64,000 nt of DNA. Source: Planctomycetota bacterium. GTDB taxonomy: Bacteria > Planctomycetota > UBA1135 > JACQFD01. The stretch covers positions 81,481-145,480 of the forward strand of contig JAEUHX010000055.1 of the NCBI GenBank assembly GCA_016792805.1, written 5' to 3'. Below, one piece after another: positions 33,983 through 42,183 of the stretch (its first letter is position 1; each line of letters starts with the position of its first letter). The notes below the pieces were generated by a model. It did not search any database. It worked only from the letters and a program-made list of their open reading frames with translations, and was not told the origin of the DNA. Position numbers and translations under genes: made by a program.

Positions 33983-35736
33983 CGCTCGAACACCACCTCA
34001 CCCTCAACGATCGTCATGCGCACTGGAGTTGTGGGATCAAACGGGTCGCCCGCAAAAAGTGACAGATTGGCGTCGTATCCCGATTCCACCGACCCCATCG
34101 AGTCGGAAACACCAAGAATCTCGGCGGCGCGTGACGTCACCGCGGCGAGCGCGGCGTCGCGGGAGAGGCCTCCGGCGACCGCCATTGCTACCTGAACTCG
34201 CAGCCAGTGGGTGGTCGGCCCGCGGCCCGTGCCGATTGCTACAGAAATTCCCCGTCCATCGAGCTTGGCCGCCAGCGCGGCCAACCGCTCGTAGCCGAGA
34301 GCTTCGGTCGGCTGCTTCACGGGGGCCAGCACGACGGGCACCTTCGCCCGCGCGATCTCATCGATCACGAGGTCGGCCTCGTCGGCTCCCTCGAGCACGA
34401 GCTTCAGGCGAAACTCCCGGCCGAACGCGAGCGCTGCGCGGATCTCGTCGGCGCGGCGCGCCTCGAACCGCACGGCCGTCTCGTGCCGGAGAGCCGCCAC
34501 GCAGGCGGAAAGTTGAGGGTTGAAATCCGGCTTCTTCGGGCGCTCGACACTCTTCGGCGCGTCTTTCTTCGGCGCGTCCTGATAATAATACACCGGGATC
34601 TCGGGGCCCGTGGGGTGATCGTGGTGAGGCCCGGGAGTGCCGCATCCGCACGTTTCAATAAACGGTTCCGGCTCCTTGGCCTGATCATCCAGCAGAACGC
34701 CGCCCGACTCGTCTTCGACAACGGGCGGAATCGGCAGGAATCTAGAGATCACAAAAAGATCGTACTCTTCGGGCGTTCGCGGAGGCCGGCGCCCTCGCGG
34801 AACGGGACCGGGAGGCCGCGGCGACGGCGATTCCTCGGCGGGCTTCTGCGCCTCCTCCGCGGCGGGAGCCACGCGGGCGCCCTTTTTCTTCTCGTCGAGG
34901 AATTTCTTGAGGTCTTCCTCGTACTGGTCGAGCGACTCGCGGAGCTTCTGTGCATCTCGGAAAGTGCGGCGCAGCGTGGTCCAATCGTTCAGCCGAGCCA
35001 CCACATTTCCAGTGCGCACGCTGCCGCCGACGACTGTGAGCGCCGAGGCGTCCTCGACCTCGAGCTTCTCCACATCGTACTCCTTCGGTCGCAGAGCCAC
35101 GAGCGCCCCCGAGCCGGGCAGAAGCCCAAGTCCGGAAGATAAGTAGCAAAATGCCACTCCTTGAGCATTCGCGGCCGCGATGCGTCCTTCCGCATCGACG
35201 AGGTCGAGCCCATCGATCGCGCGGTGGTGAGGCGCGATCGGAGTGCCGTCGACGAGAGCGTCGATTGCCAGCGGAGTGCCGCCGCGCGCATCAATCCAGC
35301 CCGCGGTGAGTGTGGAGCCCTTTCCGTCCACGCGGCGAGCATTATTGGGAATTTCTACCTTATTCCCGATTGCAGCAATCTTTCTTCCGCGAACCACGAC
35401 GGTGGCGTCGTCGAGCGGATCGTTGCCGGGCCGCAGAACTCGCACGTGCTCGATGGCGATCGGGACTCCCGCCGGCGCGGGCCGAGTGTCACGTCGCTGT
35501 CCACGGCGCGCACCGGGCCGCCGCGCCCCTTCCCCTTCCTCGCTGGGCCGCGAATCCGCAGGACGCACTTCGGCAGGGCGCGACGCAGGCTCCTGCTTTG
35601 CGTCGTCTTGCGGCGCTGCCGCGTTCGCCTCCCCCGAAGCCAGGAGCGCTCCTGCTGCGAGCGCACAGATGAAGACGATCGATGGCGCGGCGAGCGGGTG
35701 CGCGTTGCGCCCCGGAGCAGACGGCTTGGGGGTCAT
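33979..35736 (-). CDS. Exported amidohydrolase-like pseudoenzyme, first gene of operon
   Basis: A 585-aa amidohydrolase-fold protein, promoter-proximal gene of the eight-gene run. ATG 35736 is preferred over an in-frame TTG at 35757. It has a signal peptide (IVFICALAAGALLASGEANA) and then an Arg/Pro/Glu-rich linker. The PG-turn equivalent is LTAGWIDARGG (no HxH), beta-5 is VRFEARRADE (His to Glu and Arg) and beta-6 is LVLEGADEAD. A ~130-residue barrel insert carries Lys/Glu and Pro/Arg tracts, then ETCGCGTPGPHHDHPTGPE, a Cys/His cluster that could bind a metal at a new place. The C-terminal ILGVSDSMGSVESGYDANLS is recognisable but divergent. Confidence 0.85.
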   Translation of the reverse strand: MTPKPSAPGRNAHPLAAPSIVFICALAAGALLASGEANAAAPQDDAKQEPASRPAEVRPADSRPSEEGEGARRPGARRGQRRDTRPAPAGVPIAIEHVRVLRPGNDPLDDATVVVRGRKIAAIGNKVEIPNNARRVDGKGSTLTAGWIDARGGTPLAIDALVDGTPIAPHHRAIDGLDLVDAEGRIAAANAQGVAFCYLSSGLGLLPGSGALVALRPKEYDVEKLEVEDASALTVVGGSVRTGNVVARLNDWTTLRRTFRDAQKLRESLDQYEEDLKKFLDEKKKGARVAPAAEEAQKPAEESPSPRPPGPVPRGRRPPRTPEEYDLFVISRFLPIPPVVEDESGGVLLDDQAKEPEPFIETCGCGTPGPHHDHPTGPEIPVYYYQDAPKKDAPKSVERPKKPDFNPQLSACVAALRHETAVRFEARRADEIRAALAFGREFRLKLVLEGADEADLVIDEIARAKVPVVLAPVKQPTEALGYERLAALAAKLDGRGISVAIGTGRGPTTHWLRVQVAMAVAGGLSRDAALAAVTSRAAEILGVSDSMGSVESGYDANLSLFAGDPFDPTTPVRMTIVEGEVVFER

Positions 35737-35907
35737 GCGGGACGGGAACGAAGCCAAAGTGCCGAGGTGGAGTCAGGAACACCGCCCCGTGCGGAAAGCG
35801 CGGGATTCTAGGGGCTTGCGCCCACAATCCGCGAGAGAGGACCTGCGTACGCAGCTCGGCGAACTTTTCTCAAGCTTCCTCGTGGCGGCGCCGTTTCAAT
35901 CGCCTCA
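35737..35907. promoter_or_regulatory. Divergent promoter region of the amidohydrolase operon
   Basis: 171 bp between the first amidohydrolase gene (minus) and a GT-C gene (plus), so it must hold the operon's main promoter. On the minus strand a TAGAAT hexamer (complement of 35805-35810) is a possible -10 box about 70 nt before the ATG, but no matching -35 is seen at 17 nt. No operator palindrome stands out. Confidence 0.3.
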
Positions 35908-37662
35908 ATGCCCATCTCGCCGAGGATCCAGGTCGCCGTGGCCACCGCCGTCGGTGCGCTCGTGCGCTGCCTCTCCCTGCGCGAGAATTTGGATTTTCCC
36001 CACGGCGACGTGCACCTCGACGCGGCGACGGCGCGGTCGCTCGCCGCAGGACGGGGATTCTGGACGCCCTGGGAGGAAGGGACGAGCCTGCTCCCCGATC
36101 CGATCGGTACGACACTCGACACGTTCGGACATCCGGCTGACCAACATGGGCCGCTCTGGCCGCTGATTTGTGCACCGCTCGTGCGTGTGCTCGACGACAG
36201 CGTCCTTGCGCTCCAGATCATGTCCTGGGTTGCGGGCGTGCTCACGATCGGGGTGGGCGCTCGCGTGATGGGGCGATTCCATCCGAAGGCGGGCGTGGTG
36301 GCAGCCTGGAGCCTCGCGCTCTGCTTGCCGCTTTGTGATTACTCCGGGAACGGCTCGCTCTACGCCGCGCAGGTCCTCGGCGTCCTGATGCTGCCGCTCG
36401 TGTCGCGGGAACTCGCGCGCCCGCGAGACGCCCTGGCCGCCGGCGCGCTCCTCGGAGCGCTCTTTTTGTTGAATTACCAATGTGTGGTGCTGCTCCCGGC
36501 CTACGCGGTCGCACTGGTGGGAGCGCTCGGGTTCTCCGCGGCCATCCGTCCTTTGCTGATCTCGGCGGCTGCCTGCCTCGCAGTCACGCTCCCCTGGTTC
36601 GTGCGCAATGCCGTCGTGCTCGGCAACCCGCTCTTCACGACGAACCTCGATTATGTGAAGTACTTCCTCAACCTCCACCGAGTCGACGTGGAGGCGGGGC
36701 GCCCGATGATCCTGGACGACTCCTCCCCAGGGGACATTGTCCGCGGCATGGCGAGCTGGGCGCCGAAGAACACGATTTGGTTCCTGACGGTGATTCACCT
36801 CGCCGTCGCCGTGCTGCCGCTGCTAGCGGTCGGCGGATTCGGCCGCCTCGTGCAGCGCGACGGGCAAGGGCGCCGCGCCGTCGGGGGCTGGCTGCTCCTG
36901 GCGTCGTTCTTCGCTCTGCTGTTGGCGGCCGGGATCTGGCCGCAGCCAAAATCGCGGTATGTGGTGCCCTTGGTGGCTCTTGTGGCCTGTGCCTCGTCCC
37001 TTGAGTTGGCCATTGGAGCGCGATTCCTCCCGGCGGCGGCCGCCGCGGTCACGACCGCGCTCTTCGGGCTCTACCTGAATGCGCCGACCGATCCCGGGTT
37101 CCCCTGGAAGGAGGCTCGGCTTCTGGTCCCGACGCTTGCGGTCCCCGTGCTGTTCCTCCTGCCGGCGGCTCGCCGCTGGATGCCTGCGCTCTGCGTCTCG
37201 CTCATGGCATTCCACGGCGCCTTCCGCGCGTACATCTCCCTCGACAAGCCCTGGGGGGCCGAGCATGTGTTTGGGGTCAAAGTCGAAGGGGCTTCGATGT
37301 TTGGGCCCGCGGGAGCGACGTTCTATGACGTGATCGCGGCTCCAGTGAAGGAGGGCTACGAGAAGGTCCAGCTCTACGATCTGAAGCGTGCCGCGACCTC
37401 GCTCCGTGAGGCGGGCGTGCAGCGGATCTGCGCTCCCGTGGAGATCGCGCTCTTCTGGCGGGGAGGCCTCGTCTCAACGCCCTGGTACATGAACCAGTTC
37501 CCCCGCGAGCTCTACTCGCGCATTCGCGAGGTCTTCGGCATCGATGGGCTCGTGATCGGCTACGGCACGTTCCACAGCGCTGACATGAAGCTGTGGCTTG
37601 GCGTCTCGCGCGCGGAAACGGTCTACACCGGAACCGACTACATGGCCGTGCGCTGGCGCTAG
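35908..37662 (+). CDS. GT-C membrane glycosyltransferase (PMT_2-like)
   Basis: A 584-aa polytopic membrane protein of the ArnT / dolichyl-phosphate-mannose mannosyltransferase type. The first loop carries the expected acidic residues (FPHGDVHLDAATARSLAAGR), followed by HPADQHGPLWPLI. Roughly 10-12 membrane segments run to about residue 435, and the last 150 residues are a soluble extracytoplasmic domain. Sugar and acceptor are unknown. It is divergent from the amidohydrolase operon. A copy of the dispersed repeat lies just after the stop and separates it from lpxA. Confidence 0.75.
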   Translation: MPISPRIQVAVATAVGALVRCLSLRENLDFPHGDVHLDAATARSLAAGRGFWTPWEEGTSLLPDPIGTTLDTFGHPADQHGPLWPLICAPLVRVLDDSVLALQIMSWVAGVLTIGVGARVMGRFHPKAGVVAAWSLALCLPLCDYSGNGSLYAAQVLGVLMLPLVSRELARPRDALAAGALLGALFLLNYQCVVLLPAYAVALVGALGFSAAIRPLLISAAACLAVTLPWFVRNAVVLGNPLFTTNLDYVKYFLNLHRVDVEAGRPMILDDSSPGDIVRGMASWAPKNTIWFLTVIHLAVAVLPLLAVGGFGRLVQRDGQGRRAVGGWLLLASFFALLLAAGIWPQPKSRYVVPLVALVACASSLELAIGARFLPAAAAAVTTALFGLYLNAPTDPGFPWKEARLLVPTLAVPVLFLLPAARRWMPALCVSLMAFHGAFRAYISLDKPWGAEHVFGVKVEGASMFGPAGATFYDVIAAPVKEGYEKVQLYDLKRAATSLREAGVQRICAPVEIALFWRGGLVSTPWYMNQFPRELYSRIREVFGIDGLVIGYGTFHSADMKLWLGVSRAETVYTGTDYMAVRWR

Positions 37663-37672
37663 CTGCCCTTCG

Positions 37673-37850
37673 CAGAAGTCATCTGAGCTGCGCACTCCGG
37701 CTTTTTCGCGATCCCATTGTCAGACCGCCTCGAGGGCGCTCCTTGGACACGCCAGCTGCGGTTCTCCTCGATCTCGCAAAGAATCCTCGTGCTCGCTGTG
37801 CGAAGCACATTTGCCACGGGCTTCAGGGCGCGGGCACGCTCGAGAAGAGG
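37673..37850 (+). repeat. Dispersed intergenic element, long copy
   Basis: Begins with AGAAGTCATCTGAGCTGCGC, continues with GGCTTTTTCGCGATCCCATT, then TCAGACCGCCTCGAGG, GCGCTCCTTGG and GAATCCTCGTGCTCGCTGTG. It joins in one copy the blocks seen separately at 22826, 11101, 44875 and 8595, which shows they belong to one element. It lacks the clear inverted 15-mer ends. It lies wholly between the GT-C gene and lpxA. Confidence 0.6.
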
Positions 37851-37949
37851 GACGCGGGGTACGGGGCGGAGCGCTCGACGGCCTGCGGGCGCGGTGGTTA
37901 GACTTCGTCACTTTTTCGCCGACTTCCCAAAGCCGTCGCACATCACCCG

Positions 37950-38771
37950 ATGACCAAGATTCACCCCAGCGCCGTGATCTCTCCCAAGGCGGAGATTGGA
38001 GCCGATTGTGAGATTGGCCCGCACGTCGTGATCGAGGAAGACGTGGTCCTCGGGCCGCGCAATCGCATCTATGCGAATGCGGCGATTTGTGCACACACAG
38101 AAATGGGCGCCGACAACGAGGTGCACTTCGGCGCCGTCATCGGCCACGCTCCCCAGCACAAGCATTTCAAGGGCGGCATCACGCGCACGCGCATCGGCAG
38201 CGGCAACATCTTCCGCGAACACAGCCAAGTGCATCGTGGCACCGTCGAGGGCAAAGCCACCGAGATCGGCAACGGCATCCTGCTGATGGCGCTCGCGCAC
38301 ATCGCGCACGACTGCGTCATCGAGGACGACGTCGTCATCTGCAATAATTCTCTTCTCGCTGGCCACATTCATGTGGAGCCGAAGGCAGTCGTCTCGGGAA
38401 ATGTGGTGATTCACCAATTTTCCCGCATTGGCCGCCTCGCTATGGTGGGCGGCTTGAGTGCCGTCCCGCGCGACGTGCCGCCGTTCATGATGGCGGTCGG
38501 CAATCGTCCGTGCGTCGTAGTGGGAATGAACACTGTGGGGCTGCGCCGCGCGGGCGTCACGACCGAGGGGCGCCAGCGCCTGCGCGCCGCGTTCCGCATT
38601 TTGTATCGTTCGGGGCTGATCCTTCCCGAGGCCGTGCAACAGATCGCCGAGCTGGGAGGGCCCGAAGTCGATCACCTTGTGAGCTTCCTGCGGGGCTCGA
38701 AGCGCGGAATCATCGCGGGCCCGCGCGTCGAAGACGAGGCGAGCGACGAGCTCGACGGCGCAGAGGAGTAG
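37950..38771 (+). CDS. lpxA: Acyl-ACP--UDP-N-acetylglucosamine O-acyltransferase
   Basis: A 273-aa enzyme for the first step of lipid A synthesis, transferring a 3-hydroxyacyl chain from ACP to the 3-OH of UDP-GlcNAc in the cytoplasm. The left-handed beta-helix hexapeptides are obvious from residue 1 (IHPSAVI, AEIGADCEIG). The catalytic His is H120 in LLMALAHIAHDC, which aligns with H125 of the E. coli enzyme, and the C-terminal helical domain follows (LRRAGVTTEGRQRLRAAFR). Its length is as usual. It stands alone here, without lpxB, lpxD or fabZ. It indicates an LPS-type outer membrane. Confidence 0.95.
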   Translation: MTKIHPSAVISPKAEIGADCEIGPHVVIEEDVVLGPRNRIYANAAICAHTEMGADNEVHFGAVIGHAPQHKHFKGGITRTRIGSGNIFREHSQVHRGTVEGKATEIGNGILLMALAHIAHDCVIEDDVVICNNSLLAGHIHVEPKAVVSGNVVIHQFSRIGRLAMVGGLSAVPRDVPPFMMAVGNRPCVVVGMNTVGLRRAGVTTEGRQRLRAAFRILYRSGLILPEAVQQIAELGGPEVDHLVSFLRGSKRGIIAGPRVEDEASDELDGAEE

Positions 38772-38894
38772 CAGCTCGCAGGCGATTCGCGCGGCCTGCG
38801 CGCGAACACGCTGGTTTCTCGGCGGGGCTGGCCCGCTATCGGAGATTTCCGGCGAACGGAATCTCCCGTGCCGCCACTTACGTCGGCAGCGCTG

Positions 38895-39455
38895 ATGTCC
38901 CCTCCGCTCGATGGCGAGCTGGCGCGGCGCGCGCAGGCAGGTGATCGCGAGGCTTTCGAACAGCTCATCGCGCTCTACCTCCCGCGCGTGCGCGCGTTTC
39001 TGTTCCGGCTGAGCGGCGATGCGAGCCGCGTGGACGACCTCGCCCAGGAGGTCTTCCTTGCTGCCGTTCGCAATCTCCGCGGGCTGGATCAGCCCATGCA
39101 GTTCGGGGCATGGATCTTCGGCATCGCCGTGCGCGTCGAACGCGCCAGGCGAAGGCCGTCCCATGGCTCCATCGATCAGGAGGGCTTTCCCGAGCCGGCG
39201 GATGGAATGCCGGCCCGAGACGGCGCCGAACAGGCCGAGACCTCACAAATTGTCATGGCAGCGATTCACCGCCTCCCGACCTCGCTCCGCGAGACGTTTT
39301 TGTTGCGTCACGTGGAGGAGCTCTCTGCGGCCGATGCGGCGCGTGCCCTCAACGCCCCCGAGGGCACGGTGCGCCGATGGGATTTCGAGGCGCGGCAGCG
39401 ATTGCGTGAGATGCTCGAAGCTCGGGGGCTGGCGACGGAGCGCCACTCGACATGA
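38895..39455 (+). CDS. ECF-type RNA polymerase sigma factor
   Basis: A 186-aa extracytoplasmic-function sigma factor. Region 2 is DREAFEQLIALYLPRVRAFL, then SRVDDLAQEVFLAAVRNLR and AWIFGIAVRVERAR. Region 4 is IHRLPTSLRETFLLRHVEEL, then SAADAARALNAPEGTVRRW. The start is ATG 38895, or GTG 38868 with nine extra residues. Its stop overlaps the next gene's ATG by 4 nt, and that gene encodes a single-pass membrane protein, the usual sigma / anti-sigma arrangement. Confidence 0.9.
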   Translation: MSPPLDGELARRAQAGDREAFEQLIALYLPRVRAFLFRLSGDASRVDDLAQEVFLAAVRNLRGLDQPMQFGAWIFGIAVRVERARRRPSHGSIDQEGFPEPADGMPARDGAEQAETSQIVMAAIHRLPTSLRETFLLRHVEELSAADAARALNAPEGTVRRWDFEARQRLREMLEARGLATERHST

Positions 39456-40081
39456 AGGACTCCTCGACGGGGCATGCCAGCGACGACTCCGGCGTGAGGC
39501 TCTGGGCCGCTGCTGCCCGCGGCGCACAGCCGCCGTCGGAGCGGGTAGGCCTGCGGGACGAGCTGATGCGGGGGTTCGACGCCGAGTTCGCAACAAGAGT
39601 GCCGCACTTCCGCAGCGCCAGAAAATTGTATTACCTCGCGGCAGGCTCCGCTGCTGCCCTGCTGTTGGCATGGGGAGCGCTGCAGCTTCCCACAAATTCG
39701 GGTACCACAAAAACCGGCAGTGAGTCGGAGGACGTTGCTCTCGAGGCCGCGGAGCGTGCCGCTCGGCAGGCGATCGTGCAGGCGCGGCTCGAAGCCTTGG
39801 GCGCGACTCTGGAAGCCTTGGCGAAGGCTCCCGCCGTCGCGCCAGTGCCAGGCACGGGAGATCATGCGACAAAAACGAAGATCACTTATCCTCTGATCGA
39901 AGCGGCGGCGGAGGCGGCCGCTGTGTCCCCTTCGCTCCTTACACAGCTGGCGGCAGCGCGGCGAATTGAAGAGATCGACCGTCAGGAAGCCGCCGCTCGC
40001 TACCGCAAGATTCTGACGAGCGGCTCCGACGGAGCCGTCGAACAGGTTGCACAAGAAAGATTGAGATCACTATTCCCATGA
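39452..40081 (+). CDS. Single-pass membrane protein, probable anti-sigma factor
   Basis: A 209-aa protein with a cytoplasmic N-terminal part (residues 1-58), one membrane segment (about 59-79) and an Ala/Glu-rich helical outer part. There is no zinc anti-sigma HxxxCxxC motif. The anti-sigma role is inferred from its ATGA overlap with the ECF sigma gene and its topology. It also overlaps the next gene by 4 nt, making a three-gene unit. Confidence 0.65.
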   Translation: MKDSSTGHASDDSGVRLWAAAARGAQPPSERVGLRDELMRGFDAEFATRVPHFRSARKLYYLAAGSAAALLLAWGALQLPTNSGTTKTGSESEDVALEAAERAARQAIVQARLEALGATLEALAKAPAVAPVPGTGDHATKTKITYPLIEAAAEAAAVSPSLLTQLAAARRIEEIDRQEAAARYRKILTSGSDGAVEQVAQERLRSLFP

Positions 40082-41241
40082 ACACGACGACAACCCTCTC
40101 CTCGTTCGCCCTAGGCTGCCTCCTCGTTGCTTCGCCCTCCAACCCTTGGCACACAGCTGTGCGCCAAGGGGCTGGCGACGCGCGGCCGAGAGTATTCCTC
40201 GCGGCGGCAACCATTTCTGTGAACTCCGAACTCGGCCCCGACGCGCAGAATCTCTCCGGGATTCTCTCGGACAATGGATTCCTCGCTTCGATCCATAGCC
40301 GGCTCGAGCAGGGCGCCCTGGAGGATCTGGATGACGCGGGCAAGCGAGCGACGATCAATGTTCAAAATCCCGGCTCCGATCTTCTGGCTATTCGCGTCTG
40401 GGCGCGGAGCCGAGAGGAAGCAACCGAGATTCTTGATTCGCTGCTGACCACAATTCCGAAGCTAGAGTCAAACTCGATCGCCGACGCACGGGAGCGCGCC
40501 GAGCGCGCCGGCGCCGATGTGAAAGCCAAGCAGGAGAAGCTCACAAGCTGCCGCGCCGCGCTGCAGGCGAGCATCGAGGAGCACGGCACGATGCCGCCGT
40601 CGGCCGAGCTGTCTCGCGTACAGAATGCTCTCATGATCCACTCCGAGGAGCTCGAACAGTTGCGATTCGAGGTGGCCACCCGCAGGGCGCTCAATGATGT
40701 GCTGAAGACCGAGCTCGAGCGCGTTCCAGAGACGATTGTGGAGAAGAAGACCATTCGCAATCCGCGGCGCCTGCTTCTGGAAAGCCAGTATGAAGCGCTG
40801 CTCAAAGCGAAGCCTCCCGTGAACGAAGGTCTGGGCGCGGCGGCCGGGCCGCAGGCCTACATCGACAAGCTGTGGAGTTGGCTCGAGCCCCTCGAAAAGC
40901 AGCTTTCGTCGCCAGGGCTCGAGGACCGCGTGGTCGAAGAGCGCGTGCCGAACGCGAGGCGCGCAGAGATCGAGCAGCAGCTCTTCGATGGGGAACGGGA
41001 GCTCGCATCACAATTGAGCCGCGAGCTCGTTCTTACAAAACGCGTGCAGGAGCTTCAGGAATCAGCACGCCGGCTCTGGCGGCTCGATGCGCAGCGGACT
41101 GCGGTGGAGCAGGCGGTTGATCGAGCGTCGAACGAACTCACAGAAGCCGAGAACCGCGAGGCGGAGGCCCAAGCTGAGGCCCGCAATCACCGCGCGGGCG
41201 CGTGGATCCGCGTCGTGGCAGGTCCGCGGATTGATGAGTAA
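40078..41241 (+). CDS. Exported coiled-coil protein, Wzz/GumC-like
   Basis: A 387-aa protein with an N-terminal signal or membrane segment (TLSSFALGCLLVAS) followed by mostly helical sequence. Residues about 36-120 resemble the Wzz-type domain (AAATISVNSELG, NPGSDLLAIRVWARSREEAT). Two long coiled coils follow (~145-230 and ~290-370). The end, WIRVVAGPRIDE, resembles the proline turn ahead of the second membrane helix in chain-length regulators, but that helix is absent. A truncated or soluble relative of polysaccharide co-polymerases is inferred. It is the third gene of the sigma unit, so the sigma factor may control an envelope polysaccharide. Confidence 0.6.
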   Translation: MNTTTTLSSFALGCLLVASPSNPWHTAVRQGAGDARPRVFLAAATISVNSELGPDAQNLSGILSDNGFLASIHSRLEQGALEDLDDAGKRATINVQNPGSDLLAIRVWARSREEATEILDSLLTTIPKLESNSIADARERAERAGADVKAKQEKLTSCRAALQASIEEHGTMPPSAELSRVQNALMIHSEELEQLRFEVATRRALNDVLKTELERVPETIVEKKTIRNPRRLLLESQYEALLKAKPPVNEGLGAAAGPQAYIDKLWSWLEPLEKQLSSPGLEDRVVEERVPNARRAEIEQQLFDGERELASQLSRELVLTKRVQELQESARRLWRLDAQRTAVEQAVDRASNELTEAENREAEAQAEARNHRAGAWIRVVAGPRIDE

Positions 41242-41265
41242 ATTCTTACTTGTGCGCGCCGCAGG

Positions 41266-42102
41266 TCATCCGAGCTGATCGAGGGCCGGGAGCGCCTCGG
41301 CGACGAGGTTGCCGATGGCGACCGTCGCTCGCTTGGCCTCCCGCTCGACCTCAGCGTGCGAGAGCGGCTCGCCCGCAAGTCCGGCAGCGCGATTAGTGAT
41401 CAGCGACAGCGCGCCCACGCGAAGCCCGCGTTGACGGGCGGCGATCACTTCCGGAACTGTAGACATTCCCACAGCATCTGCGCCGAGGGCGCGGAGCATG
41501 CGCACTTCGGCCGGCGTCTCGTAGCTTGGTCCGGAGACTGCAACATAAACGCCGCGCCGCAGCGGGATCCCAACTCGAGAACCGGCATCGAGAAGCACGC
41601 CGACGACGGCGTGGTCGTAGGCCGTGGAGAGGTCGACGAAGCGGGCGCCAAGGCGGCCATCGTGCGCCCCGCGCAGCGGGTTCGCGCCGAGGAGATTGAT
41701 GTGATCCTCGACAATCATGATGTCGCCCGGGCGCATGGCGGGGTCGAGTCCGCCGGCAGCATTGGTAAAGAGTGCCGTCTGGATGCCGAACGCGGCGAGC
41801 GTTCGCGGCGGCAGCATCACGGTCTCGAAATCGTGCCCTTCGTAATAGTGAACTCGCCCGCACTGGAGCAGCACCGTGGTGCCGAGGAGTGTTCCTACGA
41901 CGAACTTCCCCGCATGGCCGGGGACGGTCGGCGCGGGGAAGCCCGGAAGGTCGTCGAACGGAATCTCGACGCGGTCGGCCACATGGTCGGCAATCCCGCC
42001 GAGGCCGGAACCGAGGACGACGGCAACGCGCGGCCGCAGCGAGGTGCGGTCCTGGAGAAACGCCGCGGCGGCCGCGGCCCGCTCGAAAGGAGAGTCGATC
42101 AC
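41266..42102 (-). CDS. punA: Purine nucleoside phosphorylase
   Basis: A 278-aa trimeric-type purine nucleoside phosphorylase, splitting inosine or guanosine with phosphate into base and ribose-1-phosphate in the cytoplasm. Motifs are the phosphate loop VVLGSGLGG, the GRVHYYEGHD segment, TNAAGGL, SGPSYETPAEVRML (purine and ribose site) and MSTVPEV. Starts with GTG. It fits functionally with deoA, deoB and the CNT nucleoside transporter further along, although other genes lie between. The ribose-1-phosphate produced is the substrate of DeoB. Confidence 0.93.
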   Translation of the reverse strand: MIDSPFERAAAAAAFLQDRTSLRPRVAVVLGSGLGGIADHVADRVEIPFDDLPGFPAPTVPGHAGKFVVGTLLGTTVLLQCGRVHYYEGHDFETVMLPPRTLAAFGIQTALFTNAAGGLDPAMRPGDIMIVEDHINLLGANPLRGAHDGRLGARFVDLSTAYDHAVVGVLLDAGSRVGIPLRRGVYVAVSGPSYETPAEVRMLRALGADAVGMSTVPEVIAARQRGLRVGALSLITNRAAGLAGEPLSHAEVEREAKRATVAIGNLVAEALPALDQLG

Positions 42103-42183
42103 GGGCGCAGGATAGCAGGCCCGACGAGGGCGCCGTGAGGGGTGCTCAAAGAGCGCGTTACGAGCGGGGATTGGGTGCCGCCC

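Noticed and set aside
23017..35736. Amidohydrolase run considered as decayed pseudogenes
   Set aside because: No frameshifts or internal stops in about 12.7 kb, tight 1-4 nt overlaps are kept, every gene has an intact signal peptide, and fold signatures are conserved.
37720..37949. Short open frames between the GT-C gene and lpxA
   Set aside because: They cover the dispersed repeat element and have no start signal, domain or typical third-position bias.
41260..41290. Further copy of the dispersed element (GGTCATCCGAGCTGATCGAG)
   Set aside because: The similarity is short and lies within the last codons of punA (Asp-Gln-Leu-Gly-stop), so it is probably chance.
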